A stretch of DNA of 64,000 bases from an uncultured Bryobacteraceae bacterium (GTDB taxonomy: Bacteria > Acidobacteriota > Terriglobia > Bryobacterales > Bryobacteraceae): positions 310,001 through 374,000 of the forward strand of contig CALDSU010000008.1 in NCBI GenBank assembly GCA_937924525.1, read 5' to 3'. Of the stretch, positions 16,774-24,489 are shown in pieces. The position numbers and the translations under genes are program-made. Position 1 is the first letter of the stretch. Each line of letters begins with the position of its first letter. The notes below the pieces were generated by a model that was not told the DNA's origin, searched no databases, and saw only the letters and a program-made list of their open reading frames with translations.

Positions 16774-17462
16774 GCCTTCAGCGGATCGCGGACGAGCTCG
16801 CCGCCTGCCGGCGGTGCCCCCGCCTGATCGCCCACTGCCAGCATGTCGCGTCCGTCAAACGCCGTGCGTACGCGGACTGGCAATACTGGGGACGCCCGGT
16901 GCCCTCGTTCGGCGACTCGGGGGCGCGGTTGCTGATTATCGGCCTGGCCCCGGGCGCCCACGGCGCCAACCGGACGGGGCGGGTGTTCACGGGCGACCGT
17001 TCCGGCGACCTGCTCTACCGCGTCCTGCACCGCACGGGGTTCGCCAGCCAGCCCCAAGCCACCTCCCGCGACGACGGGTTGGAATTGCACCGCGCCTACA
17101 TCACCGCGGCGGTGCATTGCGCTCCTCCGGGCAACAAACCCGCCCCCGGCGAGATCCGCGCCTGCCGCGGCTACCTGGAACGGGAACTCGATCTGCTGAC
17201 GCAGGTGCGGGTGGTGGTGGCGCTGGGCCGCACTGCGTTTGACGTGTATCTCTCCATCCTGCGCGACCGCGGCCACATCGCCAGTCCCCGGGCGTTCCTG
17301 TTCGCCCACGGAGCGGAATACGCCCTGGGCGCGGACCTGCCCACGCTCCTCGCGTCTTATCACCCCAGCCAGCAGAATACACAGACGGGACGCCTGACCG
17401 AGGACATGTTCACCGCGGTGTTCGCGCGGGCGCGGGAATTGGCGGATACGGCCGACAGGTGA
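16770..17462 (+). CDS. Family 5 (UDGb-like) uracil-DNA glycosylase
   Basis: 230 residues from the ATG overlapping the ridA stop. Diagnostic motifs are [20 protein letters not shown] (motif A; family 5 lacks the catalytic Asp/Asn of families 1 and 4) and [15 protein letters not shown] (motif C). Cysteines CRRC near the N-terminus and two more in [10 protein letters not shown] and EIRACRG fit the 4Fe-4S cluster of this family. It excises uracil and other deaminated bases from DNA. Its 3' end abuts the remains of an oppositely oriented sulfatase gene. Confidence 0.88.
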   Translation: MSLQRIADELAACRRCPRLIAHCQHVASVKRRAYADWQYWGRPVPSFGDSGARLLIIGLAPGAHGANRTGRVFTGDRSGDLLYRVLHRTGFASQPQATSRDDGLELHRAYITAAVHCAPPGNKPAPGEIRACRGYLERELDLLTQVRVVVALGRTAFDVYLSILRDRGHIASPRAFLFAHGAEYALGADLPTLLASYHPSQQNTQTGRLTEDMFTAVFARARELADTADR

Positions 17463-17745
17463 ATGCCACACTCCCACGCGGTGCGCGTAGCGCCCCGTCA
17501 GCCGCGCGGAACGGGAGGGCGAGCAGGTGGGATCCACGTTGGAAATCGGTCAGCCGCGTGCTTTCGGTGTGCAACCGGTCCAGGTGAGGCGTGCGCGCCC
17601 GGGGATTGCCGTGGCCACCAAGGTCGCCATAGCCCGGGTCGTCGGTAAGGATGACGATGACGTTCGGCGAACGTTGCGCGCCTCCAGCGAACACACCCGC
17701 CGCGGCGGGCAGGAATTGTCTGCGGCTCAAATCGTGGCCCGGCAT
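17463..17745 (-). pseudogene. Sulfatase N-terminal pseudogene (frameshifted, truncated)
   Basis: From ATG 17745 the frame reads a Tat leader ([19 protein letters not shown]), then the sulfatase opening [20 protein letters not shown] and [20 protein letters not shown]. The active-site block continues in a different frame: [20 protein letters not shown], with the formylglycine motif CSPSR, then GVWH near 17465. A frameshift therefore separates the two parts. Everything after the first ~95 residues is missing, replaced by the uracil-DNA glycosylase gene that ends at 17462. A functional sulfatase is encoded at 47666. Confidence 0.82.
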
Positions 17746-17869
17746 GGGCGCCCCCCGGGGGGCGTTCGCACCTTCCGTGGATCAGCCCGGCAACGGCCGT
17801 GCAAGCGCGCCCGGGCGTCCTCTCCTCCCGCCAGCCGGGCGGCGGCGGCGGGAATCGTACACTGAACGT
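17746..17869. other. Spacer upstream of the DAO gene
   Basis: No gene. It contains the TACACT hexamer at its right edge. With the sulfatase remains it makes a 407-nt stretch free of intact genes. Confidence 0.4.
17858..17863 (+). promoter_or_regulatory. -10-like hexamer TACACT placed for a leaderless transcript
   Basis: TACACT ends 6 nt before ATG 17870. Transcription 7 nt after the box would begin at the A of the start codon. No Shine-Dalgarno site precedes the gene. Confidence 0.5.
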
Positions 17870-19027
17870 ATGGTTCTCTCCGCCTCGCCCAGCGAGCTAC
17901 CGGATTTCGCGGAAGTGGTGGTGATCGGCGCGGGTTTCGCCGGCGCGTCCACCGCCGCTGCCCTCGCGCGCGGGGGGCAGATGCGCGGAGTGTTGCTCGA
18001 GCGCGAGCCGGTGCCGGGGACGTACGCCTCCGGGCGGAACGCGGCGATTGTCCGCCACGTGGAGACCGAATCGATTTTGCGAACTCTGGTTCGGGAAAGC
18101 GTCCGCCTCATCTCCGCGCGCCTCCTGGAAGACGGTCCCGCGCTCCGTCCGACGGGCGGCCTCTACCTGACGCACGACGCGCAGCCGGACCGGCCCGCCG
18201 AATGGGTGGCGGATCTCTGCACCAACGGCGTCACTTGCGAACTGCTCTCCGCCGCGGAGGCCCGCCGCCGATTCCCGTTCCTGTCCGGTTTGCACTTTAC
18301 CTTCGCCGTCTTCAGCGCGGGCGATGGCGTCCTGGATATCCACGGATTGCTGACCAGCCTGCTGGCGGAAGCGCGGCGGGGCGGCATCCCTTCCCTGATG
18401 AACTGTCCGGTGGAGGCGGTGCTGCTTGACGCGGGCCGGGTCCGGGGAGTCCGCACGCCACGGGGCGAACTCCGCACGGACCTCGTGGTGGACGCGACGG
18501 GTGCGTGGGCAGGCCGGCTGGGCCGCGAGGGGGCGCCGCTTCCGCTCCAGCCGCTGCGCCGCCATCTCTTCGTGGCGGAGAGCCCGCTGCCCGCGGACGC
18601 GCCGATCGTTTGGGATCTGGACGCCGGCTACTACTTCCGCCCCGAAGGAGACGGGTTGCTGCTGTCGCCTTGCGACGAAACGCCCCATCCGCCCGCGCCT
18701 CCCGCGGCCGACTTCGCCGCCGCGGAACTGCTGGCGGAGAAACTGGCGGCGAACGCACCGACGCTGGCGGGAGTGGCTATTCGCCGCCACTGGCCGTGTT
18801 TGCGCACCTTCGCGCCCGATCGCCTCCCGGTGATCGGGTGGGATCCCGAGGTGGCCGGCCTGTTCCACGTGGCGGGCCTGGGCGGCTTCGGAGCCGCATG
18901 CAGCCTGGCGATCGGCGAGGCCGCCGCCAACTTGATTCGCGGACGCCAGCCCGGCTGGATCGACACGGCCGAATTCAGCCCGGCCCGCGCCGCGCTCGGG
19001 CACACGGTCCTCCAGCCGAGGTCGTAG
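17870..19027 (+). CDS. FAD-dependent oxidoreductase of the DAO (glycine/D-amino acid oxidase) family
   Basis: 385 residues. The Rossmann dinucleotide site VVVIGAGFAGASTAAALA (residues ~15-32) is followed by the family's SGRNAAIVRH segment, a second FAD-contact strand (DLVVDATGAWAGRLGRE), and the C-terminal GLFHVAGLGGFGAACSLAIG. Such enzymes oxidise amino or imino acids, sarcosine-like compounds or 2-hydroxy acids. The substrate cannot be decided here. There is no signal peptide. The stop TAG (19025-19027) directly abuts the stop of the converging glycosidase gene, so there is no spacer between them. Confidence 0.85.
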   Translation: MVLSASPSELPDFAEVVVIGAGFAGASTAAALARGGQMRGVLLEREPVPGTYASGRNAAIVRHVETESILRTLVRESVRLISARLLEDGPALRPTGGLYLTHDAQPDRPAEWVADLCTNGVTCELLSAAEARRRFPFLSGLHFTFAVFSAGDGVLDIHGLLTSLLAEARRGGIPSLMNCPVEAVLLDAGRVRGVRTPRGELRTDLVVDATGAWAGRLGREGAPLPLQPLRRHLFVAESPLPADAPIVWDLDAGYYFRPEGDGLLLSPCDETPHPPAPPAADFAAAELLAEKLAANAPTLAGVAIRRHWPCLRTFAPDRLPVIGWDPEVAGLFHVAGLGGFGAACSLAIGEAAANLIRGRQPGWIDTAEFSPARAALGHTVLQPRS

Positions 19028-21073
19028 CTACTCGATTCCCAGGGACTGCCAGTGCTTCCGCTCCTCGGGCGTCAGGGAGGCGCGATATCTCTCGACTACG
19101 GTGGCAAAGTCCCAGCGTTGTTTTTGGTTCTTCCGTGGAATTACCGTAATGCCCTCGACCGGCAAGGCCAGCGGCCGCGACTCGGGCAAATGCAGCAGCA
19201 TCCGCCACGGCCGATTCCGCACCGGCGCGGTGAGTTCGACGTGGACGCCCTGGGCCAGCCCGCGCACCGTCAGGTGCATCACGCCGAAGTGCGTCGGCAT
19301 GCGCTCCAGGCGGATTTCCTGACCTTCGGCCAGCCACCAGTCCGGCACGGCTTTCAGCAGGTGCAGGTCCTCGCCCTCTTCATGGATCAACATGTGCCGC
19401 AGCAGAATGGCGTAGTTCGAGGCGCCGGTCACGTGCGGGATGGTGTCGTACCAGGCTTCGCGTTTTTTGAAGAAGATGCCCTCGGGAAACGCGTTGGCGG
19501 CGGTCGTGTGCAGCAGGCACCAGTAGAAGTCCTCCACTACCTGCTCGTGATCCCCCCGCGCCAGCGAGTTCATCACCGTGTACGCGCCCAGGTAGGGGTG
19601 GATGGCGTTTTCGTGATCTTTGGCCAGCCAGCGAATGGTCCCCTCGACGAAGCCGCCGCCGTGCTTGCGCCGGACCTGATCGATGGTGGCGGCGACGCGC
19701 GGGTCGTCGAGCGGGAACACCGGCGTCGGCCAGAACAGCTCAGTGTTGCCCCAGTGCGTCCCGGCGCCCTCCCAACTGGGCGGGAAGTAGGGCACGCCGG
19801 TCCGCACCCACGCGGCATCCATGGCCGCCCGGTAATCCTGCGCTTCCGCCATCAGCTTCTCCGCGTCCTCCCGGAGACCCAGCCGGCGGGCGGCATCCGC
19901 CGTCAGCAGCAGTCCGCGCAGATTCCAGAGATCGTAACCGACGATATGATGTCGGGCGTCCCAAAGGTACTCCCCGTCGGCGGGCGCCACGGTCAGCAGG
20001 CCCGGGAACGGCGGCTTTTCTTTCCGGCGCTCCTGCATCGTCCAGCTCACCGCGCGCAGCATGCGCGGATAGACGCGGGCGAGGTAGTCGAGGTCGCCCG
20101 TGATCCGGGCGTACTGCCACAGCGCCCAGACCGCCTGGCCGTTGGCGTCGTATTGCTCTTTCTGCGATTCGAATCGTCCGTAGCGACCCTGCCGCGGCAG
20201 ATACCGTTCGATCGCGCGGGCGGCCTCTTCGTGAAAGCCGGCTTCCTCAAGCTCCATCACCTGGTATGCGCCGTCCCGGATGTAGAAGTCTTCGTAGAAC
20301 CCTTCTCCACCGCGCAGATCGCCCAGGTCGTTGGCGATGAGCTGGCAGACGTGCGCCGCCTTAAGCGCTCTCGTCGCCTTGCGGCACGGGACCTGCACGC
20401 GGGCAGCGCGGTCCAGGGCGCTTTGCCAGAACTCGGCCGTGCGTCCGAGCCAGAGCGCCGGGTCTGCCGTGTCGATGGCCTTGCGGTCGTGGACCGGATA
20501 GTACGGGTAGCGCGCCACCGCCTCCCGGCTCTCGCCAGGGCCGAGATTCCACGCCCACCGGTACTCGCGCGTCTGCTGGCGCGCCGTCATGAAGACCGGC
20601 GGCTTCGGTTCATACGCCTTGGGATCGGGCCTCATCTCGACTTTGGCCGGCGCCCTTTCCCCGGACGTATTCGTCGCTCTAACCGCAATCCAGGTCAGAA
20701 AGTTCTCGCCTTCGGTGGGCCAGGCGAACGCCTTCCGCCAGTCGCGGACATCCGGCAGCGGGGTAGCCCAGAACGTGATGGCGTACCGCACCGGCCCATC
20801 TTGCACGGACGTTTCCATGATCGGCATCCACCCTTCCCGGGCGCGCTTGCCGTGGGCGCGGCGGAGCGGCGTCAGGTCACGGCCGACGCGGATTTTGACG
20901 GCGGTTCCGCCAGCCAGGAAGACTTCGTTGGCGGGCGTGATCCGGCTCCCGTACATGTAGTCCGGCAAGCCGACCACGTTCCAGTTGTTGACGAAGTAGT
21001 CAAAGTCATCCTCCACCACGGCGGGCGCGGCAGCCGGAAGCAAGACGCAGAGCGCAAGCAGAAGCCTCAGCAT
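19028..21073 (-). CDS. Secreted six-hairpin ((alpha/alpha)6-barrel) glycosidase-like protein
   Basis: 681 residues from ATG 21073, which begins a signal peptide (MLRLLLALCVLLPAAAPAV). An in-frame start at 21208 exists but would bury that signal. After a beta-domain (~30-230) the barrel shows AWALWQYARITGDLDYLARV, WDARHHIVGYDLWNLRGLLL, WGNTELFWPTPVFPLDDPRV and IPHVTGASNYAILLRHMLIH, typical of six-hairpin glycosidases (GH15/GH63/GH65-like). Acidic residues in the FYEDFYIRDGAYQ loop could be catalytic. The substrate is unknown. It is monocistronic, with a TACAAT box about 24 nt upstream. Confidence 0.78.
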   Translation of the reverse strand: MLRLLLALCVLLPAAAPAVVEDDFDYFVNNWNVVGLPDYMYGSRITPANEVFLAGGTAVKIRVGRDLTPLRRAHGKRAREGWMPIMETSVQDGPVRYAITFWATPLPDVRDWRKAFAWPTEGENFLTWIAVRATNTSGERAPAKVEMRPDPKAYEPKPPVFMTARQQTREYRWAWNLGPGESREAVARYPYYPVHDRKAIDTADPALWLGRTAEFWQSALDRAARVQVPCRKATRALKAAHVCQLIANDLGDLRGGEGFYEDFYIRDGAYQVMELEEAGFHEEAARAIERYLPRQGRYGRFESQKEQYDANGQAVWALWQYARITGDLDYLARVYPRMLRAVSWTMQERRKEKPPFPGLLTVAPADGEYLWDARHHIVGYDLWNLRGLLLTADAARRLGLREDAEKLMAEAQDYRAAMDAAWVRTGVPYFPPSWEGAGTHWGNTELFWPTPVFPLDDPRVAATIDQVRRKHGGGFVEGTIRWLAKDHENAIHPYLGAYTVMNSLARGDHEQVVEDFYWCLLHTTAANAFPEGIFFKKREAWYDTIPHVTGASNYAILLRHMLIHEEGEDLHLLKAVPDWWLAEGQEIRLERMPTHFGVMHLTVRGLAQGVHVELTAPVRNRPWRMLLHLPESRPLALPVEGITVIPRKNQKQRWDFATVVERYRASLTPEERKHWQSLGIE

Positions 21074-21096
21074 GTCACCATCAGTTCCCTGGCGTG

Positions 21097-21102
21097 ATTG
21101 TA
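21097..21102 (-). promoter_or_regulatory. -10-like TACAAT for the 21073 gene
   Basis: On the minus strand TACAAT (21102 to 21097) would place the transcript start near 21090, leaving a leader of ~17 nt that contains GGGAAC and GGTGA as weak ribosome-binding candidates. Confidence 0.45.
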
Positions 21103-21267
21103 GCCACCCCGCTCCGTGAGGGATACGGGTGTCGCGCGGCAACGTCCGACCGGCCCGTGGGTCAACGCCGCGTTCAGCGGAACTCTGCCTCCCCCACGGC
21201 GGGATCACTGCTTCGGGCAGAAGTTCGGAGAGTGCTCCCGGCGTAGGAGACGCACGCGAATCCGGCG

Positions 21268-22206
21268 CTACGCCTGCCAGGCGCGCTGCCGCTCCAGCGG
21301 GCCGCGCAGGATCTCCTTCACCAGCCCGACGTCCTCGGCGATTTCAAAATCGAACATCCCGGCCAGCACGAAGTCCGCGCCGTTTTCGAAGGCATACCGG
21401 AAGGCGTTCTGGGGAGGGATGGCGCCCGCCGCCATCACCTTGAAGGCGATCCAGGGCTTGCGGACCGACCGCATGAACTCGACGGTTTCCCGCGGTTTGC
21501 CGCACCAATACCCCGGAAATTCCTTGAAGTCGTCGCCTGCCTCGCCGGGCTTGGGTCCGGTCTTATAGTCGTGGTGGTGCAGCGTTTTCAGGTAGAATTC
21601 CGCGCCCGCGCCCGTGCGCTCGCACTCCATCACCGTCTGGAGCGCGTGCGCGCCCACGCCGGTCGGCAGGCCGGTGCTTTTCATGATCTCCACGGCTTGC
21701 GCGATCAGGTCCGTCTGGCCGGCCTTAGCCAATTGATCGGCGCGCACGCCCCACAAATAGATCGCGTCCGCGCCGTGTTCCACCAACTCGCCCACGCGGC
21801 GGCGGTGCTTCTCCATGTCGGGCTGCACGGGCGCGTCGGTGGGCGGCTCGGTCGCAAGAATCCATTTGATCTTGCCGCCCCTGGCGCGGTGCTGCTTCAT
21901 GATGCGCAGGGTCTCCGGGTCAGGATGCACCGCCAGCGTGTCAATCCCGTGGGCCTCGGCCAAGGCCAAAGTCTCGAGCAGTCTTGCGTCGGTGTTGTAG
22001 GCTCGGGCCAGCCGGTAGACATACTTCAGGTCGCGGCTGTGCGTGTAGTGCGTCAACAGGTTGCCGCCCAACAGCAAACGGCTGACCCGCAGGTTCCCGA
22101 TCTTGCCGGCAGGCAGGCCGCCCGGAGATTCCACGGGCGCCGCGCTCGCGGCGGAAACAGCCAGCGCGCCGCCTACAAAATGTCTGCGTGTCGGTCGAGG
22201 TTGCAT
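21268..22206 (-). CDS. Tat-exported TIM-barrel protein, function unknown
   Basis: 312 residues from ATG 22206, chosen because AGGAG stands 6 nt upstream. The leader PTRRHFVGGALAVSAASAAP is a twin-arginine signal. The mature part looks like a barrel: LRVSRLLLGGNLLTHYTHSR, AEAHGIDTLAVHPDPETLRI, EHGADAIYLWGVRADQLAKA, WIAFKVMAAGAIPPQNAFRY and FENGADFVLAGMFDFEIAED. The opening LGGNL and the AAGAIPP segment recall aldo/keto-reductase-like proteins, but the catalytic tetrad is not evident, so no activity is assigned. The preceding gene in the run ends at 22221, making the pair an operon. Confidence 0.65.
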   Translation of the reverse strand: MQPRPTRRHFVGGALAVSAASAAPVESPGGLPAGKIGNLRVSRLLLGGNLLTHYTHSRDLKYVYRLARAYNTDARLLETLALAEAHGIDTLAVHPDPETLRIMKQHRARGGKIKWILATEPPTDAPVQPDMEKHRRRVGELVEHGADAIYLWGVRADQLAKAGQTDLIAQAVEIMKSTGLPTGVGAHALQTVMECERTGAGAEFYLKTLHHHDYKTGPKPGEAGDDFKEFPGYWCGKPRETVEFMRSVRKPWIAFKVMAAGAIPPQNAFRYAFENGADFVLAGMFDFEIAEDVGLVKEILRGPLERQRAWQA

Positions 22207-22212
22207 CGCATT

Positions 22213-22217
22213 CTCCT
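22213..22217 (-). promoter_or_regulatory. Shine-Dalgarno AGGAG deciding the 22206 start
   Basis: AGGAG on the minus strand, 6 nt from ATG 22206. An earlier ATG (22224) overlaps the upstream stop and lacks such a site. Confidence 0.65.
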
Positions 22218-22220
22218 GAT

Positions 22221-23126
22221 TCATGAATCGGTTTGCAGACGCTGTCTCAGCGCCCGCCAGGCGGTCATGGATTCGCGCAGATGCACGGCGGCATCGCCGG
22301 GCAGGCCGTAGCACTGCAAGCCCACGGGGCCGCGATAGCCGATCCGCTGCAATTCCCGCAGAAAGCCCAGCATGTCGAACGTTCCCCGGCCGAGCGGCTG
22401 AATCCAACGGCCGGCGCCCGACCGGATTTCCGCCCCCCGGTCCGCGCCGTTGATGCTCACGGCCAGCAGGTGCGGCCGCGCCGCGCGCAGCAGGGGGACC
22501 AGACCCGCTTCCTCCTCCGCCGCCAGCCAGTGGCAGAGATTGAACATGGCTCCCATGTTGGGGCGCCGGGCCTTTTGGACCACGCGCAGCGCGTCCTCCA
22601 CCCGTTCGAGCCAGTTCTTCCGGTGCGGATACAGCGCCAGGCGAACTCCATAGGGCTGGGCCAGGTCTGCGATCTCGCCCAACACCTCCACCGCGCGGTC
22701 ATCCAGCGCGGCATCGGAAGGCCTCCCGCCCGTCACCAGCGCGGCAAGCTGCGTCTCCCGGCCAGTCAGCAGCGGAAGGACCTGCCGCAGCCGCGGATCG
22801 TAGGGCTCCGGGGCCTGCGCTCCCAGATTGACCCGCATGTAAATCTGGAACAGCGTCAGGCCCTCCCGGTCCAGGGTCGCCAGCCGGTCGGCCACCTGGT
22901 CAAACCACAGGTGACCGGCCCCCGCATAACCCAGTTCCCTCAGCATGCGCGCCTGAGCGGCCAGGTCGCGCTTTTTCTCGTCGTGGGTGTCCATGCACAG
23001 GGCGAAGAACGGGTTATCCGTGCGGGCGTGGAGCGGCAGCGCCGCCGCGGCGCCCATCCAGGTCAGGAAGGACCGCCGGGGAACACCCCACCGGAGCGTC
23101 TGCGGAACGTCGGAACCGTGCGGCAT
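22221..23126 (-). CDS. Tat-exported sugar phosphate isomerase/epimerase-like TIM-barrel protein
   Basis: 301 residues. A twin-arginine leader (VPRRSFLTWMGAAAALPLHA) precedes a xylose-isomerase-like barrel. Visible strands are FALCMDTHDEKKRDLAAQAR, AAQARMLRELGYAGAGHLWF, PYGVRLALYPHRKNWLERVE, ARRPNMGAMFNLCHWLAAEE and RPHLLAVSINGADRGAEIRS. The His, Glu and Asp residues at strand ends could bind a metal as in the AP-endonuclease 2 superfamily. Export of such enzymes is common in Acidobacteriota and Planctomycetes but their substrates are mostly unknown. The next gene of the run starts 15 nt after its stop. Confidence 0.75.
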   Translation of the reverse strand: MPHGSDVPQTLRWGVPRRSFLTWMGAAAALPLHARTDNPFFALCMDTHDEKKRDLAAQARMLRELGYAGAGHLWFDQVADRLATLDREGLTLFQIYMRVNLGAQAPEPYDPRLRQVLPLLTGRETQLAALVTGGRPSDAALDDRAVEVLGEIADLAQPYGVRLALYPHRKNWLERVEDALRVVQKARRPNMGAMFNLCHWLAAEEEAGLVPLLRAARPHLLAVSINGADRGAEIRSGAGRWIQPLGRGTFDMLGFLRELQRIGYRGPVGLQCYGLPGDAAVHLRESMTAWRALRQRLQTDS

Positions 23127-23187
23127 GGAACCCTGCCTTTAGGGAACCAGCGCCGCGCGAGGGTGTCAAGGGTCCCCGGCCAGCAAG

Positions 23188-24489
23188 TCACTTGGGCCGC
23201 GCGCCGCCCAGCGACCATTTCAGCAGCGGCGGCGTGACCACCGTCGTCAGGATGACCATCACGATCAGCGCGGAGGTGGTGACCGGATTCAGAATGGACT
23301 TGCCGCCCACCGCTAGCGAGGCGCCCAGCCCGACGAAGATCAGGCCGACCTCCCCGCGCGGGATCATGCCGATGCCAATGGCCGTGCGGCGGAGCGTCCG
23401 GTCCCTGACGCCCAGGGCGCAGGCCTGTTTCCCCGCGATGGCGGCCACCGTAAGCAGCGCGGCCAGTCCCAGCATCTCTACCGAGGCCACCGCCCGCAAG
23501 TCGACGCGAATGCCCATCATCACGAAGAACACCGGCACGAACAACATCGCCACCGGCCGAATCAGGGACGCGATGGGCAGTTCGCCCTTCTCCTGATACA
23601 GATCGTAGTCGCTTTCTTCCAGCACCAGGCCGGCCGCGAAGGCCCCCACAATGGGCGCCAGGCCGACCCAGCCCGCCAGCGCGGCCAGGGAGAAGCAATG
23701 CGACAAGGCCACCACCAGGGCGACGCCGGGTACGCGGAACCGCGCGCCCCACCGCGCCAGATTCAGGTGCAGACGGCGCCCCAGCCAGATGGCTACCGCC
23801 AGGAACGCAATGGACTTCCCAATAATCAGCAGCACGGGACCCACCGAAAAATCCGCACGGCCCGTCCGGGCCACCGAGGTTACCAGTCCGGACACCACCG
23901 CCAGTACAATGAGCCCGAGTACATCATCCACCACTGCCGCGCCGAGAATGATGCGGGACTCCTTCCGGTCAAGGCACCCCAAGTCTTTCAACACCCGGGC
24001 CGTGATGCCGACGCTGGTGGCGGCCAGCGTCGCCCCGATGAACAGGTGCACGTACCAGGGGTCCCGCGGCAGCCAGAGAGAACTCACCGCATAACCCAGC
24101 AGGCTCGGCGCCGCCACGCCGATCAAGGCGACGATCACGGCGGAGACGCCCACCTCCGCCAATTCGTTGAAGTGCGTTTCGAGGCCAACCTCGAACAACA
24201 ACAGGACCGCGCCCAGTTCGGCAAAGGTCGAGACCAGCGCTGACTCGCGCAACCATGCCGCCCCGGCTACCTGCTCCATGGCCAGAGCCGACAGGCCGAT
24301 CCCGGCCAGCAGTTCGCCCAGCACGGCAGGCTGGCCGAGGCGCTCCATCAATTCGCCGCCGATTTTGGCCGCCAGCAGGACGACCACCAACTCCGCGAGG
24401 ACGTAAATGACGCCCTCCTCGCCGCCTATCGCCCGCAGCGAGGTCACGCAGCCGGCGATCAGCAGCAGGCGGAGCGCGCCGGCGCCCAT
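23188..24489 (-). CDS. Monovalent cation:proton antiporter, CPA2/KefB type
   Basis: 433 residues from ATG 24489, which overlaps the TGA of the upstream isomerase-like gene (TGATG), so translation is probably coupled. About twelve hydrophobic segments are visible. Family motifs are GQPAVLGELLAGIGLSALAM, FEVGLETHFNELAEVG, GAAVVDDVLGLIVLAVVSGL (the paired Asp used in transport), APIVGAFAAGLVLEES and GMIPRGEVGLIFVGLG. It exchanges Na+ or K+ for H+ at the inner membrane. No cytoplasmic TrkA-N/RCK domain follows, so it is the short form. Its pairing with a sugar-isomerase-like gene is unusual. Confidence 0.9.
   Translation of the reverse strand: MGAGALRLLLIAGCVTSLRAIGGEEGVIYVLAELVVVLLAAKIGGELMERLGQPAVLGELLAGIGLSALAMEQVAGAAWLRESALVSTFAELGAVLLLFEVGLETHFNELAEVGVSAVIVALIGVAAPSLLGYAVSSLWLPRDPWYVHLFIGATLAATSVGITARVLKDLGCLDRKESRIILGAAVVDDVLGLIVLAVVSGLVTSVARTGRADFSVGPVLLIIGKSIAFLAVAIWLGRRLHLNLARWGARFRVPGVALVVALSHCFSLAALAGWVGLAPIVGAFAAGLVLEESDYDLYQEKGELPIASLIRPVAMLFVPVFFVMMGIRVDLRAVASVEMLGLAALLTVAAIAGKQACALGVRDRTLRRTAIGIGMIPRGEVGLIFVGLGASLAVGGKSILNPVTTSALIVMVILTTVVTPPLLKWSLGGARPK

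Noticed and set aside
19052-21097. 681-codon plus frame opposite the six-hairpin glycosidase
   Set aside because: Shadow; the minus-strand frame has a signal peptide and enzyme motifs.
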